Part shown: positions 1 through 8,323 of the stretch, piece by piece | Position numbering within the stretch: position 1 is the first letter of the stretch | Layout: every line of letters starts with the position of its first letter | Source: Hymenobacter persicinus | GTDB lineage: Bacteria > Bacteroidota > Bacteroidia > Cytophagales > Hymenobacteraceae | DNA length: 64,000 nucleotides | Direction of reading: 5' to 3' | Assembly: GCF_004167665.1 (NCBI RefSeq) | Contig: NZ_SEWE01000005.1 | Coordinates: forward strand, 62,001-126,000 | The notes under the pieces: model-generated | Databases searched by the model: none | What the model saw: only the letters and a program-made list of their open reading frames with translations | What the model was told of the DNA's origin: nothing | Translations under genes and position numbers: made by a program

Positions 1-88
1 CATCAGCCAGCCGTACTACCCGCCGCGGGCGGCGACCCGGCCCCGGTAATTGCCGTACAATCTCGCTCATTCCTCCTTTTTTTCCCGC
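1..88. other. Window edge, no gene seen
   Basis: GC-rich sequence ahead of the nicotinamidase gene. I see no reading frame or clear promoter box in it; it may be the tail of an intergenic region cut by the window edge. Confidence 0.4.
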
Positions 89-706
89 ATGAAGGCACTT
101 CTGGTCATCGACATTCAAAACGACTTTCTGCCCGGCGGCCGCCTGGCCGTGGCCGACGGCGACGCCATCATTCCGCTCGTCAATGCCCTGCAGCCGCAGT
201 TCGACCTGGTGGTGGCTACCCAGGACTGGCACCCGGCCGGCCACCAAAGCTTTGCGGCCAGCCACGCGGGCAAGCAGCCCTTCGACACCACCGAGCTACG
301 CGGCCTGCCCCAGGTGCTCTGGCCCGACCACTGCACCCAGGGTACGCCCGGGGCTGAGCTGGCCCCCGGCCTCGACCAGCGGGCCATTGAAGCCATTTTC
401 CGCAAGGGCACCGACCCGGAAATTGACAGCTACAGCGGCTTTTACGACAACGGCCACCAGAAATCCACCGGCCTGACCGACTACCTGCGCGGCAAGCAGA
501 TAACGGAGGTCTACGTAGCGGGCCTGGCCGCCGACTACTGCGTGTTCTACACCGCGCAGGACGCCTTGCGTGAGGGGTTTGCCACCTTTATCATTGAGGA
601 CGCTACCCGGGCCATCAGCGCCGAGGGCTTCACTGCGGCCAAGGCCGCAGTGCGAACCCAGGGCGGGCACCTGGTTCAGAGCCACGACCTGCTGCCGGCT
701 AGATGA
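89..706 (+). CDS. pncA: Nicotinamidase (PncA-like isochorismatase family)
   Basis: Hydrolyses nicotinamide to nicotinic acid and ammonia for cytoplasmic NAD salvage. The 205-aa protein opens with KALLVIDIQNDF and shows the expected family residues: Asp8, Lys106 (FRKGTD) and Cys151 (AADYC) for the catalytic triad, and Asp46, His48 and His81 as likely metal ligands. I chose the ATG at 89 because the conserved beta-strand begins at once there; an upstream in-frame ATG at 50 would add 13 unconserved residues. The stop overlaps the next start by four bases (ATGA), so the two genes are probably translationally coupled. The family call is firm; pyrazinamidase activity would be a usual side reaction. 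Confidence 0.93.
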   Translation: MKALLVIDIQNDFLPGGRLAVADGDAIIPLVNALQPQFDLVVATQDWHPAGHQSFAASHAGKQPFDTTELRGLPQVLWPDHCTQGTPGAELAPGLDQRAIEAIFRKGTDPEIDSYSGFYDNGHQKSTGLTDYLRGKQITEVYVAGLAADYCVFYTAQDALREGFATFIIEDATRAISAEGFTAAKAAVRTQGGHLVQSHDLLPAR

Positions 707-1224
707 GCGCGCCCGACCAGTTTCCGCCCCTGATTCTGACCCTGGCCCTGGATGCGCAAGCCTCCGCGTTTTTCAACGCCCAGCGGCAGGCGTACTTTCC
801 TCCCGAGCGCAACTACCTCCAGGCTCACCTGACGCTGTTTCACCACTTGCCCGGCCAGCGGCAGGCAGAAATAGCAACTCAGCTGCAGGAGCGCTGCCGT
901 ACTTTGGCTCCCATGCCCCTGCAAGTGACGGGCGTGCAGTTTCTGGGCCAGGGCGTGGCCTACCGCCTAGACAGTGCGGCCGTGGATGCCCTGCACCGGG
1001 AGCTGCAGGCGCTCTGGCAAGCCGACCTGACGCCCCAGGACCAGCAGCGCCGCCGCCCCCACGTGACGGTGCAAAACAAGGTGCGCCCCGAGGTAGCCCG
1101 CGCCCTGCACGCCCAGCTGACGGCTGAGTTTGTTCCTTTCGAAGCCGTGGGCACGGGGCTCCAGCTCTGGGCCTACCGCGGCGGGCCCTGGGAAGCTCTG
1201 GCTACGTTTGCCTTCGGCGCCTAG
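703..1224 (+). CDS. 2'-5' RNA ligase / LigT-like phosphoesterase
   Basis: A 173-aa member of the 2H phosphoesterase superfamily. Two His-x-Thr signatures are visible, HLT at residues 42-44 and HVT at 120-122, spaced as in LigT-like proteins where they form the active site for 2',3'-cyclic phosphate or 2'-5' linkages. The start overlaps the pncA stop by ATGA. That coupling to an NAD-salvage gene makes a role on a nucleotide or cyclic phosphate by-product possible, but the substrate is not shown by sequence. Confidence 0.85.
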   Translation: MSAPDQFPPLILTLALDAQASAFFNAQRQAYFPPERNYLQAHLTLFHHLPGQRQAEIATQLQERCRTLAPMPLQVTGVQFLGQGVAYRLDSAAVDALHRELQALWQADLTPQDQQRRRPHVTVQNKVRPEVARALHAQLTAEFVPFEAVGTGLQLWAYRGGPWEALATFAFGA

Positions 1225-1227
1225 ACC

Positions 1228-1962
1228 TTAGCGGTTGTTGATCTGCTGAAAGCGGGCGTCATTTTCGGCCCGCGAGGCCAGCCGGGCCAGCTCCGAGGTG
1301 CCGTAGCCCACTTCCTGCTCCCCGGCCGCCAGGCGCGCCATGACGGAGTCGGCGAAGTCGTCGACGGGCACGCCGAACGTGTGCAGGCCCGGGCCGCCCA
1401 GGTCGGTATTCACGGCCGGGGGCACAATTTCGAGCACCTGGATGGGCGTGGCGGCCAGCTGGTGCCGCAGGGAGAGGGTGAACGAGTGCAACGCAGCCTT
1501 GGTGGCGCTGTAGATGGGCACAAACGCGGCCGGCGCAAACGACAAGCCCGAGGTGACGTTGATAATAACCGGCGCGGCCTGCTGTTGCAGGTGCGGAATA
1601 AAGAGCGTGCTCAGGTGAATCGGGGCCTCCAGGTTGATGACCAGCTCCTGCCGCCGCACCTCCCAGTCCTCGTCGTCGGCCAGCTGCACCCGGCGCTGCA
1701 CCCCGGCATTGTTGACCAGCACGTTGAGCTGCGGAAACTCTTGCTGCACCCAGGCCAGCAGCCCGCGCCGCTCGGCTTCCAGGCTCACGTCGCAGACCCG
1801 GGTGTGCAGGGCGGGCAGGTGCTGCCGGGCTTCGGCGAGCTTGTCTGCGCGCCGGCCCACGACGACAACCGTGCTGCCGGCCTGCACAAACCGCTCGGCC
1901 AGGGCCAAGCCGATGCCGGAGGCTCCCCCCGTAATCAAGACAGTATTTGCTCCTAGTTGCAT
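1228..1962 (-). CDS. SDR family oxidoreductase (DltE-like)
   Basis: A 244-aa classical short-chain dehydrogenase. The glycine motif TGGASGIG lies at 11-18, NNAG at 84-87, and the catalytic Tyr151 and Lys155 in YSATK, with the upstream Ser in the INVTSG strand. The GRR after the second strand suggests NADP preference. The ATG at 1962 was chosen because the Rossmann strand starts within ten residues; the frame is open about 120 nt further but that part is unlike any SDR. It is convergent with the LigT-like gene, only three bases apart. The substrate is unknown. Confidence 0.9.
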   Translation of the reverse strand: MQLGANTVLITGGASGIGLALAERFVQAGSTVVVVGRRADKLAEARQHLPALHTRVCDVSLEAERRGLLAWVQQEFPQLNVLVNNAGVQRRVQLADDEDWEVRRQELVINLEAPIHLSTLFIPHLQQQAAPVIINVTSGLSFAPAAFVPIYSATKAALHSFTLSLRHQLAATPIQVLEIVPPAVNTDLGGPGLHTFGVPVDDFADSVMARLAAGEQEVGYGTSELARLASRAENDARFQQINNR

Positions 1963-2088
1963 GCGTTGAAAGTGGCGGGTGAGGAAAGAATCTGTAGTAC
2001 CGCCGGGCGGCTCTTTTGGTTGGGTGCCGGGGCACTTTTCCCGGCGGGGCAGGGTTGAAAAAAGCTCGGCCGTACGGACCAATTCCGT

Positions 2089-2096
2089 TATCTTTG
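2089..2096 (+). promoter_or_regulatory. Bacteroidota -7 box for the GNAT gene at 2165
   Basis: TATCTTTG matches the TAnnTTTG -7 consensus exactly. I see no good -33 TTG at 19-21 bp spacing. It would give a leader of about 60 nt. Confidence 0.4.
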
Positions 2097-2164
2097 TCAG
2101 TTGGAATTCAGCCCGGACCGGCTGTTTTGCCTTCCCTCATCTTCTCTTCGTTACTGCCCCCCTC

Positions 2165-2722
2165 ATGATCCGACTGGAGTACTTCACCCCTGCTGATTTC
2201 TCGCAACTTATTACCTGGGTGAAAGACGAACATCTGCTCATGAACTGGTCAGGGTCCATGTTCAGCTTCCCGCTCACCCCCGACAGCCTGGCCTGGTACA
2301 TCGAGGATACGAACGACCTGCAAACTTCCGACGCCTTTATCTACAAAGCCGTGGACACCCAGACCGGGGCCACCGTGGGCCACATTTCCCTGGGCGGCCT
2401 GAGCCGCAAAAACAGCTCGGCCCGCATCAGCCGGGTGCTGGTCGGCGACACCCAGGCCCGGGGCCGCGGCATCGGGCAGGCCATGGTGACGCAGGTGCTC
2501 AAAATCGGCTTCGAGCAGCTGGGCCTGCACCGCATCGAGCTGGGCGTGTATTCCTTCAACGAGGCCGCCATCCGCTGCTACCAGAAAAGCGGCCTGCAGG
2601 TGGAAGGCACCTCCCGCGACATTCTCAAGTACGAAGGCGCCTACTGGAGCCTGGTGGAGATGAGCATGCTCCGGCCCGAGTGGCAGGCCCTGCACCCGCA
2701 GGCCGCCCAGATCAACGCCTAA
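2165..2722 (+). CDS. GNAT family N-acetyltransferase (RimJ/RimL type)
   Basis: A 185-aa acetyl-CoA-dependent acyltransferase. The acetyl-CoA binding segment is visible as RVLVGDTQARGRGIGQAM, followed by the typical RIELGVYSFNEAAIRCYQKS helix-strand and the GTSRD end of RimJ-like proteins. The start at 2165 gives MIRLEYFTPAD, the usual opening; the open frame extends further upstream but through the SDR promoter region. The target amine (protein N-terminus, antibiotic or metabolite) cannot be read from the sequence. Confidence 0.88.
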   Translation: MIRLEYFTPADFSQLITWVKDEHLLMNWSGSMFSFPLTPDSLAWYIEDTNDLQTSDAFIYKAVDTQTGATVGHISLGGLSRKNSSARISRVLVGDTQARGRGIGQAMVTQVLKIGFEQLGLHRIELGVYSFNEAAIRCYQKSGLQVEGTSRDILKYEGAYWSLVEMSMLRPEWQALHPQAAQINA

Positions 2723-2726
2723 CCAT

Positions 2727-3530
2727 TTAGTCTTTCACCGCCACCACCGAATACACCAGCGGCACCTTGTCGCTGAGCGGGCCGATGTGGTAGCTGCCGT
2801 CGGCGTTGGGCACGGTGTGGGCAAAGCAGTTGTAGGGCGAATACGGGTACTCGCCCAGGTGGGTGAGGCGCAGCTGTTGCCCGAGCAGGCTGCCCACAAC
2901 CTCGCTCAGGCCGTGGTTCCAGGTCACGGACTGATGCTCAATGGCCGCGCTGGGTTTGGCGTAGGTGCCGGTTTCGGTTTCCACGATGGGGCCGGCGTTG
3001 AAGTAGCTGTACTGCAGGCGGGTGAAGTCGTTGTCGAACATCCAGACCACGGGGTGAAACTCGACCAGCACCAGCCGGCCGCCGGGGCGCAGATAGCGCC
3101 GCACCAGGGCCGCCCACGCCGTCAGGTCGGGCCACCAGTTCAGCACCCCGTAGCTCATAAACACCACGTCGAAGCCCGGCGCGGCGGGCAGGTGGTCCGC
3201 CAGCGCGTGCACGTCGCAGCAGATAAACTCGGCGGGCACGCCCAGCTCGGCACTCAGCCCGCGGGCCGCGGCAATGGCCACGTCGGACAGGTCGACGCCC
3301 GTGACGTGGGCGCCCCGGCGGGCCAACGACAGGCTGTCCTGCCCGAAGTGGCACTGCAAATGCAGAATCCGCTGCCCGGCCACCTCGCCCAGCAAGGCCA
3401 GTTCGATGCCGTTCAACGACGACCGGCCCGCCTTGAATGCCTCCACCGCGTAGAAATCGGAGGCTAAGTGCGGACCGGTACGGGCATTCCAAAGCGCCCG
3501 GTTCAGGTCGGTGTAGGACGGGGAAGTCAT
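2727..3530 (-). CDS. Class I SAM-dependent methyltransferase
   Basis: A 267-aa methyltransferase. The SAM-binding motif I is at about 56-66 (LHLQCHFGQDS), followed by the acidic loop GVDLSD ending near residue 83, with FDVVFMSYGVLNWW as motif II. Family 11/25-like proteins in Bacteroidota carry the same LNWWPD stretch. I chose the ATG at 3530; a TTG two codons upstream is possible. It starts 28 bases after the stop of the CtlX-like gene on the same strand, so the two are probably one operon. The acceptor substrate is unknown. Confidence 0.85.
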   Translation of the reverse strand: MTSPSYTDLNRALWNARTGPHLASDFYAVEAFKAGRSSLNGIELALLGEVAGQRILHLQCHFGQDSLSLARRGAHVTGVDLSDVAIAAARGLSAELGVPAEFICCDVHALADHLPAAPGFDVVFMSYGVLNWWPDLTAWAALVRRYLRPGGRLVLVEFHPVVWMFDNDFTRLQYSYFNAGPIVETETGTYAKPSAAIEHQSVTWNHGLSEVVGSLLGQQLRLTHLGEYPYSPYNCFAHTVPNADGSYHIGPLSDKVPLVYSVVAVKD

Positions 3531-3558
3531 GGGCAAGCAAGAAACGGCGGGGCTAAAA

Positions 3559-4482
3559 TCAGGCGGCGGGCAAAAACACTTCGGCCAGCATGCACCGGGC
3601 GCTGCCGCCCCCGATGGTTTCGATGGTCGGAATGGGCAGCGGCAGCAGCTCGGCGTAGCCGCTCAGGGTGTGGCGCTGGGCGGGCGTCAGCGCATCGTGG
3701 GCACTCTGCGACATCACCAGCAGCTCGATGCCGCCGGCAGTGGGCCGGAGCGTGAGCATGTTGCCGGCGAAGCGCGCCACCTGGGCCAGGGAAATGTCCA
3801 CGATTTCGTGGCCGGTCGAGGTCAGCGCCTCCACCACCACGGCCCGCTCGGCCGGGTCGCGCAGGCTTTCCAGGCACACCACGGCAAAGCCGCTGCCCAC
3901 GCACATCATCACGTTAGTGTGGTAGATGGCGTGGCCGCGGGCGTCGGTGGCGTGGAAGGCCACGGGGCGGTAGCCGAGGCGGGCGGCCACGTCGGCAAAC
4001 AGGCCGGCATCGGTGCGGGCCGAGAGGCCGGCGTAGGCCAAGCGGTGCTCGTGGTCGAAGATGATGCTGCCCGTGCCTTCTAGAAACCGCTCCTGCCCTT
4101 CACTGCCCGACAAATCGATAACCTCCCGGATGGCAAACTGCTGCCCGAGCGCCGCCAGGATGTCGGGGCGCCGCTCGGGGCGGCGGTTGGGGGCGCACAT
4201 AGGGTAGAGCAGCACGCGGCCGTCGGGGTGCAGGGTGAGCCAATTGTTGGGAAATACGGCGTCGGGCTTGGCGGGCGCGGGCGTGTCGTCGAAGATGAGC
4301 ACCCGCACGCCCCGGGCCCGCAGCGTGGCGGCGGCGGCATCGAACTCGGCAAAGGCGCGGGCCTGCACGGCCGCCGCATCGAGGCCGGTGAGGGTTTGCT
4401 GAAAGTGGTTGGAAAGGGCCGTTTCCGCGTTGAAGGCGAAGTACGCAGGCCGCACCAGAAAAACCGTGGAGGCTGATTGCAT
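3559..4482 (-). CDS. ctlX: CtlX-like citrulline hydrolase / amidinotransferase-fold protein
   Basis: A 307-aa protein of the guanidino-group modifying fold, annotated in relatives as citrulline utilization hydrolase or arginine deiminase-related. Diagnostic pieces are FPNNW (77-81), EGTGS with Glu135, HTN at 188-190 and the C-terminal nucleophile Cys297 in SARCMLAE. The family acts on arginine- or citrulline-type substrates; the precise one is inference. ATG 4482 begins MQSASTVFLVRP, right before the first conserved strand. A box TTACTTTG (4486-4493, minus strand) ends three bases before the ATG, which would suit a leaderless mRNA. Confidence 0.85.
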   Translation of the reverse strand: MQSASTVFLVRPAYFAFNAETALSNHFQQTLTGLDAAAVQARAFAEFDAAAATLRARGVRVLIFDDTPAPAKPDAVFPNNWLTLHPDGRVLLYPMCAPNRRPERRPDILAALGQQFAIREVIDLSGSEGQERFLEGTGSIIFDHEHRLAYAGLSARTDAGLFADVAARLGYRPVAFHATDARGHAIYHTNVMMCVGSGFAVVCLESLRDPAERAVVVEALTSTGHEIVDISLAQVARFAGNMLTLRPTAGGIELLVMSQSAHDALTPAQRHTLSGYAELLPLPIPTIETIGGGSARCMLAEVFLPAA

Positions 4483-4598
4483 GGCCAAAGTAACCGAATT
4501 GGCGCGAGAAGCACCGGCGGCCACGGCGGAGAAACCAGTTTTTTTCAACCAGCCAACAGTTGAGCCGTACGTAGAACTTTGCTCCCTACTCCTGCTTC

Positions 4599-5003
4599 AT
4601 GTATCACTCCTTGCCCGCCCGGGAATTTCTTGATCTGAGCTACCGTGATGATGTCTGCTTCATCATCAACCGCATTCTGCGCCCCTTGGCTCCCACCGAG
4701 ATTCAGGAGGCCTACGCCCTGATGCTGGACGCGGCCAACCACCACAGCTGCCAGCACTGGCTGATTGACTTGCGCCGCGACACCGAGTACCGCCCCGAGC
4801 TGCTGACCACCTTTTTCCCCCAGGCCGGCGACCGGCCCGGCATGGTCACGTATTTGGCTTACCTCGTTGCCCCGACCCTGCTCACGGAAATGGAAAACCA
4901 AGGCGATGTGCCCCTGCCCGCCCACTACGACAACCTGCCGTTTCGGGCCCAGCTGTTTGTGGATGAGCAGGCCGCCCAAGACTGGCTGACCGCCAACAAC
5001 TAA
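4599..5003 (+). CDS. Conserved hypothetical protein, possibly STAS/SpoIIAA-like
   Basis: A 134-aa soluble protein with no signal peptide or membrane segment. The pattern (SYRDDVCFIINRILRPL, then WLIDLRRD, then VAPTLL and FVDEQAAQDWL) alternates beta strands and amphipathic helices in the way of small STAS or SpoIIAA-like domains seen in many Hymenobacter genes, but I do not see a definite family signature. It is divergent from ctlX with 116 bp between starts and convergent with the membrane protein that follows. Confidence 0.7.
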   Translation: MYHSLPAREFLDLSYRDDVCFIINRILRPLAPTEIQEAYALMLDAANHHSCQHWLIDLRRDTEYRPELLTTFFPQAGDRPGMVTYLAYLVAPTLLTEMENQGDVPLPAHYDNLPFRAQLFVDEQAAQDWLTANN

Positions 5004-5041
5004 GCCTCCCGCACCGGGCGCCCAGTTATCTTCCCGGCCTT

Positions 5042-6226
5042 CTACAGATACGACAACCACCAGTAGGTGTGCCGCTGCCGGAAGCCCTGGTACCAGCGGC
5101 AGGGCCAGTACAACGTCAGAATCACGCCCGCCCACACCACGTAGGCCCGCAGCAAACTGGGCACGTAGGCTGCCGGCCAGTCCTTGACCTCGGCAAAGGA
5201 AAAGTTGAACGGCCGACCAAACGCAATGGCGGTCCAGATGAAAGCGGAAGCGCTGATGAGCAGCAGGTGGAGCAGGTAGTAGAAAAACGGCACCTGCCCG
5301 AACGTGCGCAGCCACTGGCTCAGCCGACTGCGGGCGTTTTCCGTCGCGCTGAGCAGCAGCAGCGCCGTGCCCACGGTTAGGCACCCGAACAGCAGGGACG
5401 GTGGGTACTTGGTTACGTTCACAAACGAGAGCACCGAGTACAGCAGGCCCCGGGGCTGCACGCTCCAGGGCTGGGGGTCGCCGTACCAGTTGGTGGCCCG
5501 TAGCGCTACAAACAGCCCCAGCAGCCCGAGGCCGGTCAGGCGCAGGCGGCGCACCCGCTGGGGCAGCGGCAGCTTAAACCAAGGGCCGAGCAGGTAGCCG
5601 CCCAGCATCAGGCCCAGCCAGGGCCCGACCGAATACGCCACCAGCAGCGGCGGCAGGCCCGGCAGGGGCAGCAAAAACGGCCCGTGGTAGAGCAAGGCCC
5701 AGCCCCCATGGTCGGTGACAGGCTGGAAGTTCGGCAGCAGGTCGTGGCTGGCCACGATGACCACGGCCAGCGCCGCCAGCAGCCCCCGGGGCAGCCAGAT
5801 CAGGCCCGCCAGCACCACCATGCTCCAGCCGATAACCCAGATTACCTGCAACAACAGCAGATTGTAGCCCCATTGCAGCATGAAGTTGATAACCCCCAGC
5901 TCCAGCAGCACCAGCCACAGGCCGCGGGTGAGCAGATACCGGCTCACGGCCCCGCGGCTCGGCTGCTTCTGGGCGTAGAGGAAAATGCTCACCCCGGACA
6001 GGAAGACGAAGGTCGGGGCGCAGAAGTGGGTGATCCAGCGGGTAAGAAACAGCGCCGCCGAGGCCTGGGTCACGTCTTCGGGCCGGATGCGGGTAGGGCT
6101 CCAGAACTCCCGGATGTGGTCCAGGGCCATGATGACCATCACCAGCCCGCGCACTACGTCGACGGATTGGACGCGGGCAGGGCGGGCAGCAACGGCGGGG
6201 GGTGAAACGGGCAGAGCGGAAGACAT
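5042..6226 (-). CDS. DUF1624 / heparan N-acetyltransferase-like membrane protein
   Basis: A 394-aa protein with about ten hydrophobic segments. After a short polar N-terminus it shows the hallmark VDVVRGLVMVIMALDHIREF of the DUF1624 acyltransferase-like family, with the conserved Asp-His pair in the first helix, then FLSGVSIFLYAQK. Family members are inner-membrane proteins thought to acylate sugars or other extracytoplasmic substrates. ATG 6226 was chosen since the upstream open frame is antisense to PAP2 coding sequence. The gene sits 50 bases downstream of the PAP2 gene on the same strand and may be cotranscribed. Confidence 0.85.
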   Translation of the reverse strand: MSSALPVSPPAVAARPARVQSVDVVRGLVMVIMALDHIREFWSPTRIRPEDVTQASAALFLTRWITHFCAPTFVFLSGVSIFLYAQKQPSRGAVSRYLLTRGLWLVLLELGVINFMLQWGYNLLLLQVIWVIGWSMVVLAGLIWLPRGLLAALAVVIVASHDLLPNFQPVTDHGGWALLYHGPFLLPLPGLPPLLVAYSVGPWLGLMLGGYLLGPWFKLPLPQRVRRLRLTGLGLLGLFVALRATNWYGDPQPWSVQPRGLLYSVLSFVNVTKYPPSLLFGCLTVGTALLLLSATENARSRLSQWLRTFGQVPFFYYLLHLLLISASAFIWTAIAFGRPFNFSFAEVKDWPAAYVPSLLRAYVVWAGVILTLYWPCRWYQGFRQRHTYWWLSYL

Positions 6227-6276
6227 ACGCGGCGGGCTGTTGGGGCCCGGAATGTAGTCCGATTTCGCCGAATGCC

Positions 6277-7110
6277 CTAGAGCTGCTTGGTCATCAGCAG
6301 GCCGCCGTAGGAGTAGCCGTTCACGTTCAGGCCCTGAATCGGGGTGAAGGAGTAGCCCGTGCGCCGGGCCGACTTGTGCAGCTGCGGAATCACGATGCCG
6401 GCCGTGGCGCCCACGGCGTAGCCCACGATGTTGTCGGAGAGAAAGTGCTTGCCGGCTTCGATGCGCGAATAGGCCACCACCGCCGGCACTACGGCCGCCG
6501 CCCCCCACACGAAAGGCTGGGCGGGCGAGTCGGGGTTGAAGTCGTGGAAAACCTTGGCCGCGAAGAACGTGGCCGTGGCCGTGTGCGCAGTATGGCCGGC
6601 AAAAAATGAGTTGGTGGCAATCTTGCTCGTGCGCTTGTTGCCGCCCTCCGTGCCATAGAGGTAGGGCCGGTAGCGGGTGATGTTGCCCACCGAGGTCGTG
6701 AACAGCGCATCCGTGACGAGCATCGTTTCCACGTACAGGGCCAGTACCTGCCCGTATTTGCCGCGCACGGCCGGGTCCAGGGCCAGCAGGCCCGGGGCCA
6801 CCACCAGCGAGCCGTAGCAGGTCAGGTCACCGACCAGCTGGGCCCGGTCGCTGTAACGGCCCGCCGAAAACCGGTCGAACTTCGGAATGTCGTTCTTATT
6901 GAGCGCCGCCGCCTCGGCCGTGGTCAGGCCGTGCTTCTGCTGCACCCGGTACAGGCCGAAGCCGCTCACTGCCCCCAGCCCCAGAATGACGGGGCCATCG
7001 ACGGCAAAGCGAGTCTGGTAAGGCGACGAGGCGGCCTTTTGGGCCGTAGCGACGGGGGCCGCCGAAGTCAGCAACGCGCCCGACAGCAAGAGGGAGGAGA
7101 GAAACTTCAT
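6277..7110 (-). CDS. PAP2-superfamily phosphatase, exported
   Basis: A 277-aa protein with a signal peptide (cleavage likely after TAQ, near residue 24). It carries the three phosphatase motifs of type 2 phosphatidic acid phosphatases in slightly relaxed form: a TRYRP end of motif 1, SFFAGHTAHT as motif 2 with the catalytic His, and SRIEAGKHFLSDNIVG as motif 3 with the His-Asp pair. Such enzymes dephosphorylate lipid phosphates or undecaprenyl pyrophosphate on the periplasmic side. The substrate is not resolved. Confidence 0.88.
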   Translation of the reverse strand: MKFLSSLLLSGALLTSAAPVATAQKAASSPYQTRFAVDGPVILGLGAVSGFGLYRVQQKHGLTTAEAAALNKNDIPKFDRFSAGRYSDRAQLVGDLTCYGSLVVAPGLLALDPAVRGKYGQVLALYVETMLVTDALFTTSVGNITRYRPYLYGTEGGNKRTSKIATNSFFAGHTAHTATATFFAAKVFHDFNPDSPAQPFVWGAAAVVPAVVAYSRIEAGKHFLSDNIVGYAVGATAGIVIPQLHKSARRTGYSFTPIQGLNVNGYSYGGLLMTKQL

Positions 7111-7199
7111 GAACGAGGGAAAAGGGAGATGCCGCTGAAACGCGAAATCCGGGGCCAGGGTTAACCTCGTCCGTACCAGCCCCCTGCCCTATCCTTGGC

Positions 7200-8267
7200 C
7201 TACGAAAACAGGGCGCGGAAATTCTCCCAGTTCGACACCACCGAGTAGCGCCCCTCCACTGTCTGGCGGGCCGCCCGGCCCAGGCGGGTGCGCAGGGCGT
7301 TGTCGTCGAGCAGGCGGCGCAGGCTGGCTTCCCAGTCGGCGGGCGTGGTGCAGACGTAGCCATTCACGTCGTCGGTCACGACTTCCGTGTTCATGCCCAC
7401 CGGCGAGACCAGGGCCGGAATGCCCAGGGCCATGTACTGCAGGGCTTTAAAAGCGCATTTACCCTTGGCCCAGGGGTCGTCTTCAAGGGGCATCAGGCCG
7501 ATGTGGAAGCCGGCCAGGTCGGCAATTTCGGTGTCCTTGCGCCAGGGCTGAAACACCAAGGACCGCAGCGGCAGCTCGGGGGGCTGGTTGGAAATCACCC
7601 GGAACTCGAAGTCGTATTCCTGCTCCAGCTTGGCCAGCACCGGCACCACCTGCCCGATGTAGCGCAGCGTGGAGTGCGTGCCGGTCCAGCCGATAACCAG
7701 GCGGCCCGGTGCTTGCTGGTCGCGGACGCGGTTGTGTAGATTCACCGTGTCGATGGTCGTGGGATTGACCACGGCGTTGGGGTTGAATTGCCGGGCGTAG
7801 TCGCGCAGGTAGGCGTTGCCGCAGCTCACCTTGTAGGCCCAGCGGCAGATGCTGCCCACCTTGTGGTGCCACTTCACCCCGGCCACAATCTTGTTGGCCT
7901 CCGAGGTGTTGGGAATCCAGATGGCGTCGTCGAAGTCGTAGATAATTTTCTTGCCCAGCACCTTGGCAATCAACCACTCGAAGATGGGCGGCCCGATGGG
8001 CGAGGCTTCGCGGTGAATGAACACGTAGTCGTACTGGGGCACGGAAAACAGCAGGACAAAGCGGCGCAGGAAGCCGGCCAGGATGCCCAGGGCCTTCTGC
8101 ACGGCGTGGCCGGGCTTGTAGAGAATGGCCCAGGTGTCGTCGGAGATGAACGGCGCCAGGTGCCAGGTGTGGCCCTCGGCCGTCAGCCGGTCGAGGTACT
8201 GCTCGAAGCGAAAACGTTGGGAAGGAGCTTTGCCGGCTGGATACGGCACGATAAAGAGAATACGCAT
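7200..8267 (-). CDS. Glycosyltransferase family 4-like
   Basis: A 355-aa GT-B fold glycosyltransferase. The N-terminus MRILFIVPYP with SQRFRFEQYL is typical, the C-terminal half holds IGWTGTHST (donor domain start) and the family-4 nucleotide-sugar segment FKALQYMALGIPALVSPVGMN. The motif order indicates cytoplasmic transfer from a nucleotide sugar, probably to a surface polysaccharide. A perfect -7 box TACCTTTG (8286-8293, minus strand) lies about 19 nt upstream of the chosen ATG, supporting this start over the long upstream open frame that overlaps the GH16 gene. Confidence 0.88.
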   Translation of the reverse strand: MRILFIVPYPAGKAPSQRFRFEQYLDRLTAEGHTWHLAPFISDDTWAILYKPGHAVQKALGILAGFLRRFVLLFSVPQYDYVFIHREASPIGPPIFEWLIAKVLGKKIIYDFDDAIWIPNTSEANKIVAGVKWHHKVGSICRWAYKVSCGNAYLRDYARQFNPNAVVNPTTIDTVNLHNRVRDQQAPGRLVIGWTGTHSTLRYIGQVVPVLAKLEQEYDFEFRVISNQPPELPLRSLVFQPWRKDTEIADLAGFHIGLMPLEDDPWAKGKCAFKALQYMALGIPALVSPVGMNTEVVTDDVNGYVCTTPADWEASLRRLLDDNALRTRLGRAARQTVEGRYSVVSNWENFRALFS

Positions 8268-8285
8268 GGCCACGGGAAGAGCCCG

Positions 8286-8293
8286 CAAAGGTA
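8286..8293 (-). promoter_or_regulatory. Bacteroidota -7 box for the glycosyltransferase gene
   Basis: TACCTTTG on the minus strand is a perfect TAnnTTTG; the -33 region is weak. It implies a 5' leader of roughly 13-16 nt. Confidence 0.45.
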
Positions 8294-8323
8294 CGACGGG
8301 AATGCGAAGCGCCTGTGCGGCCC

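Noticed and set aside
4599..5003. Named STAS anti-sigma antagonist
   Set aside because: Fold looks compatible but the phosphorylatable Ser site is not evident, so only a hypothetical label is given.
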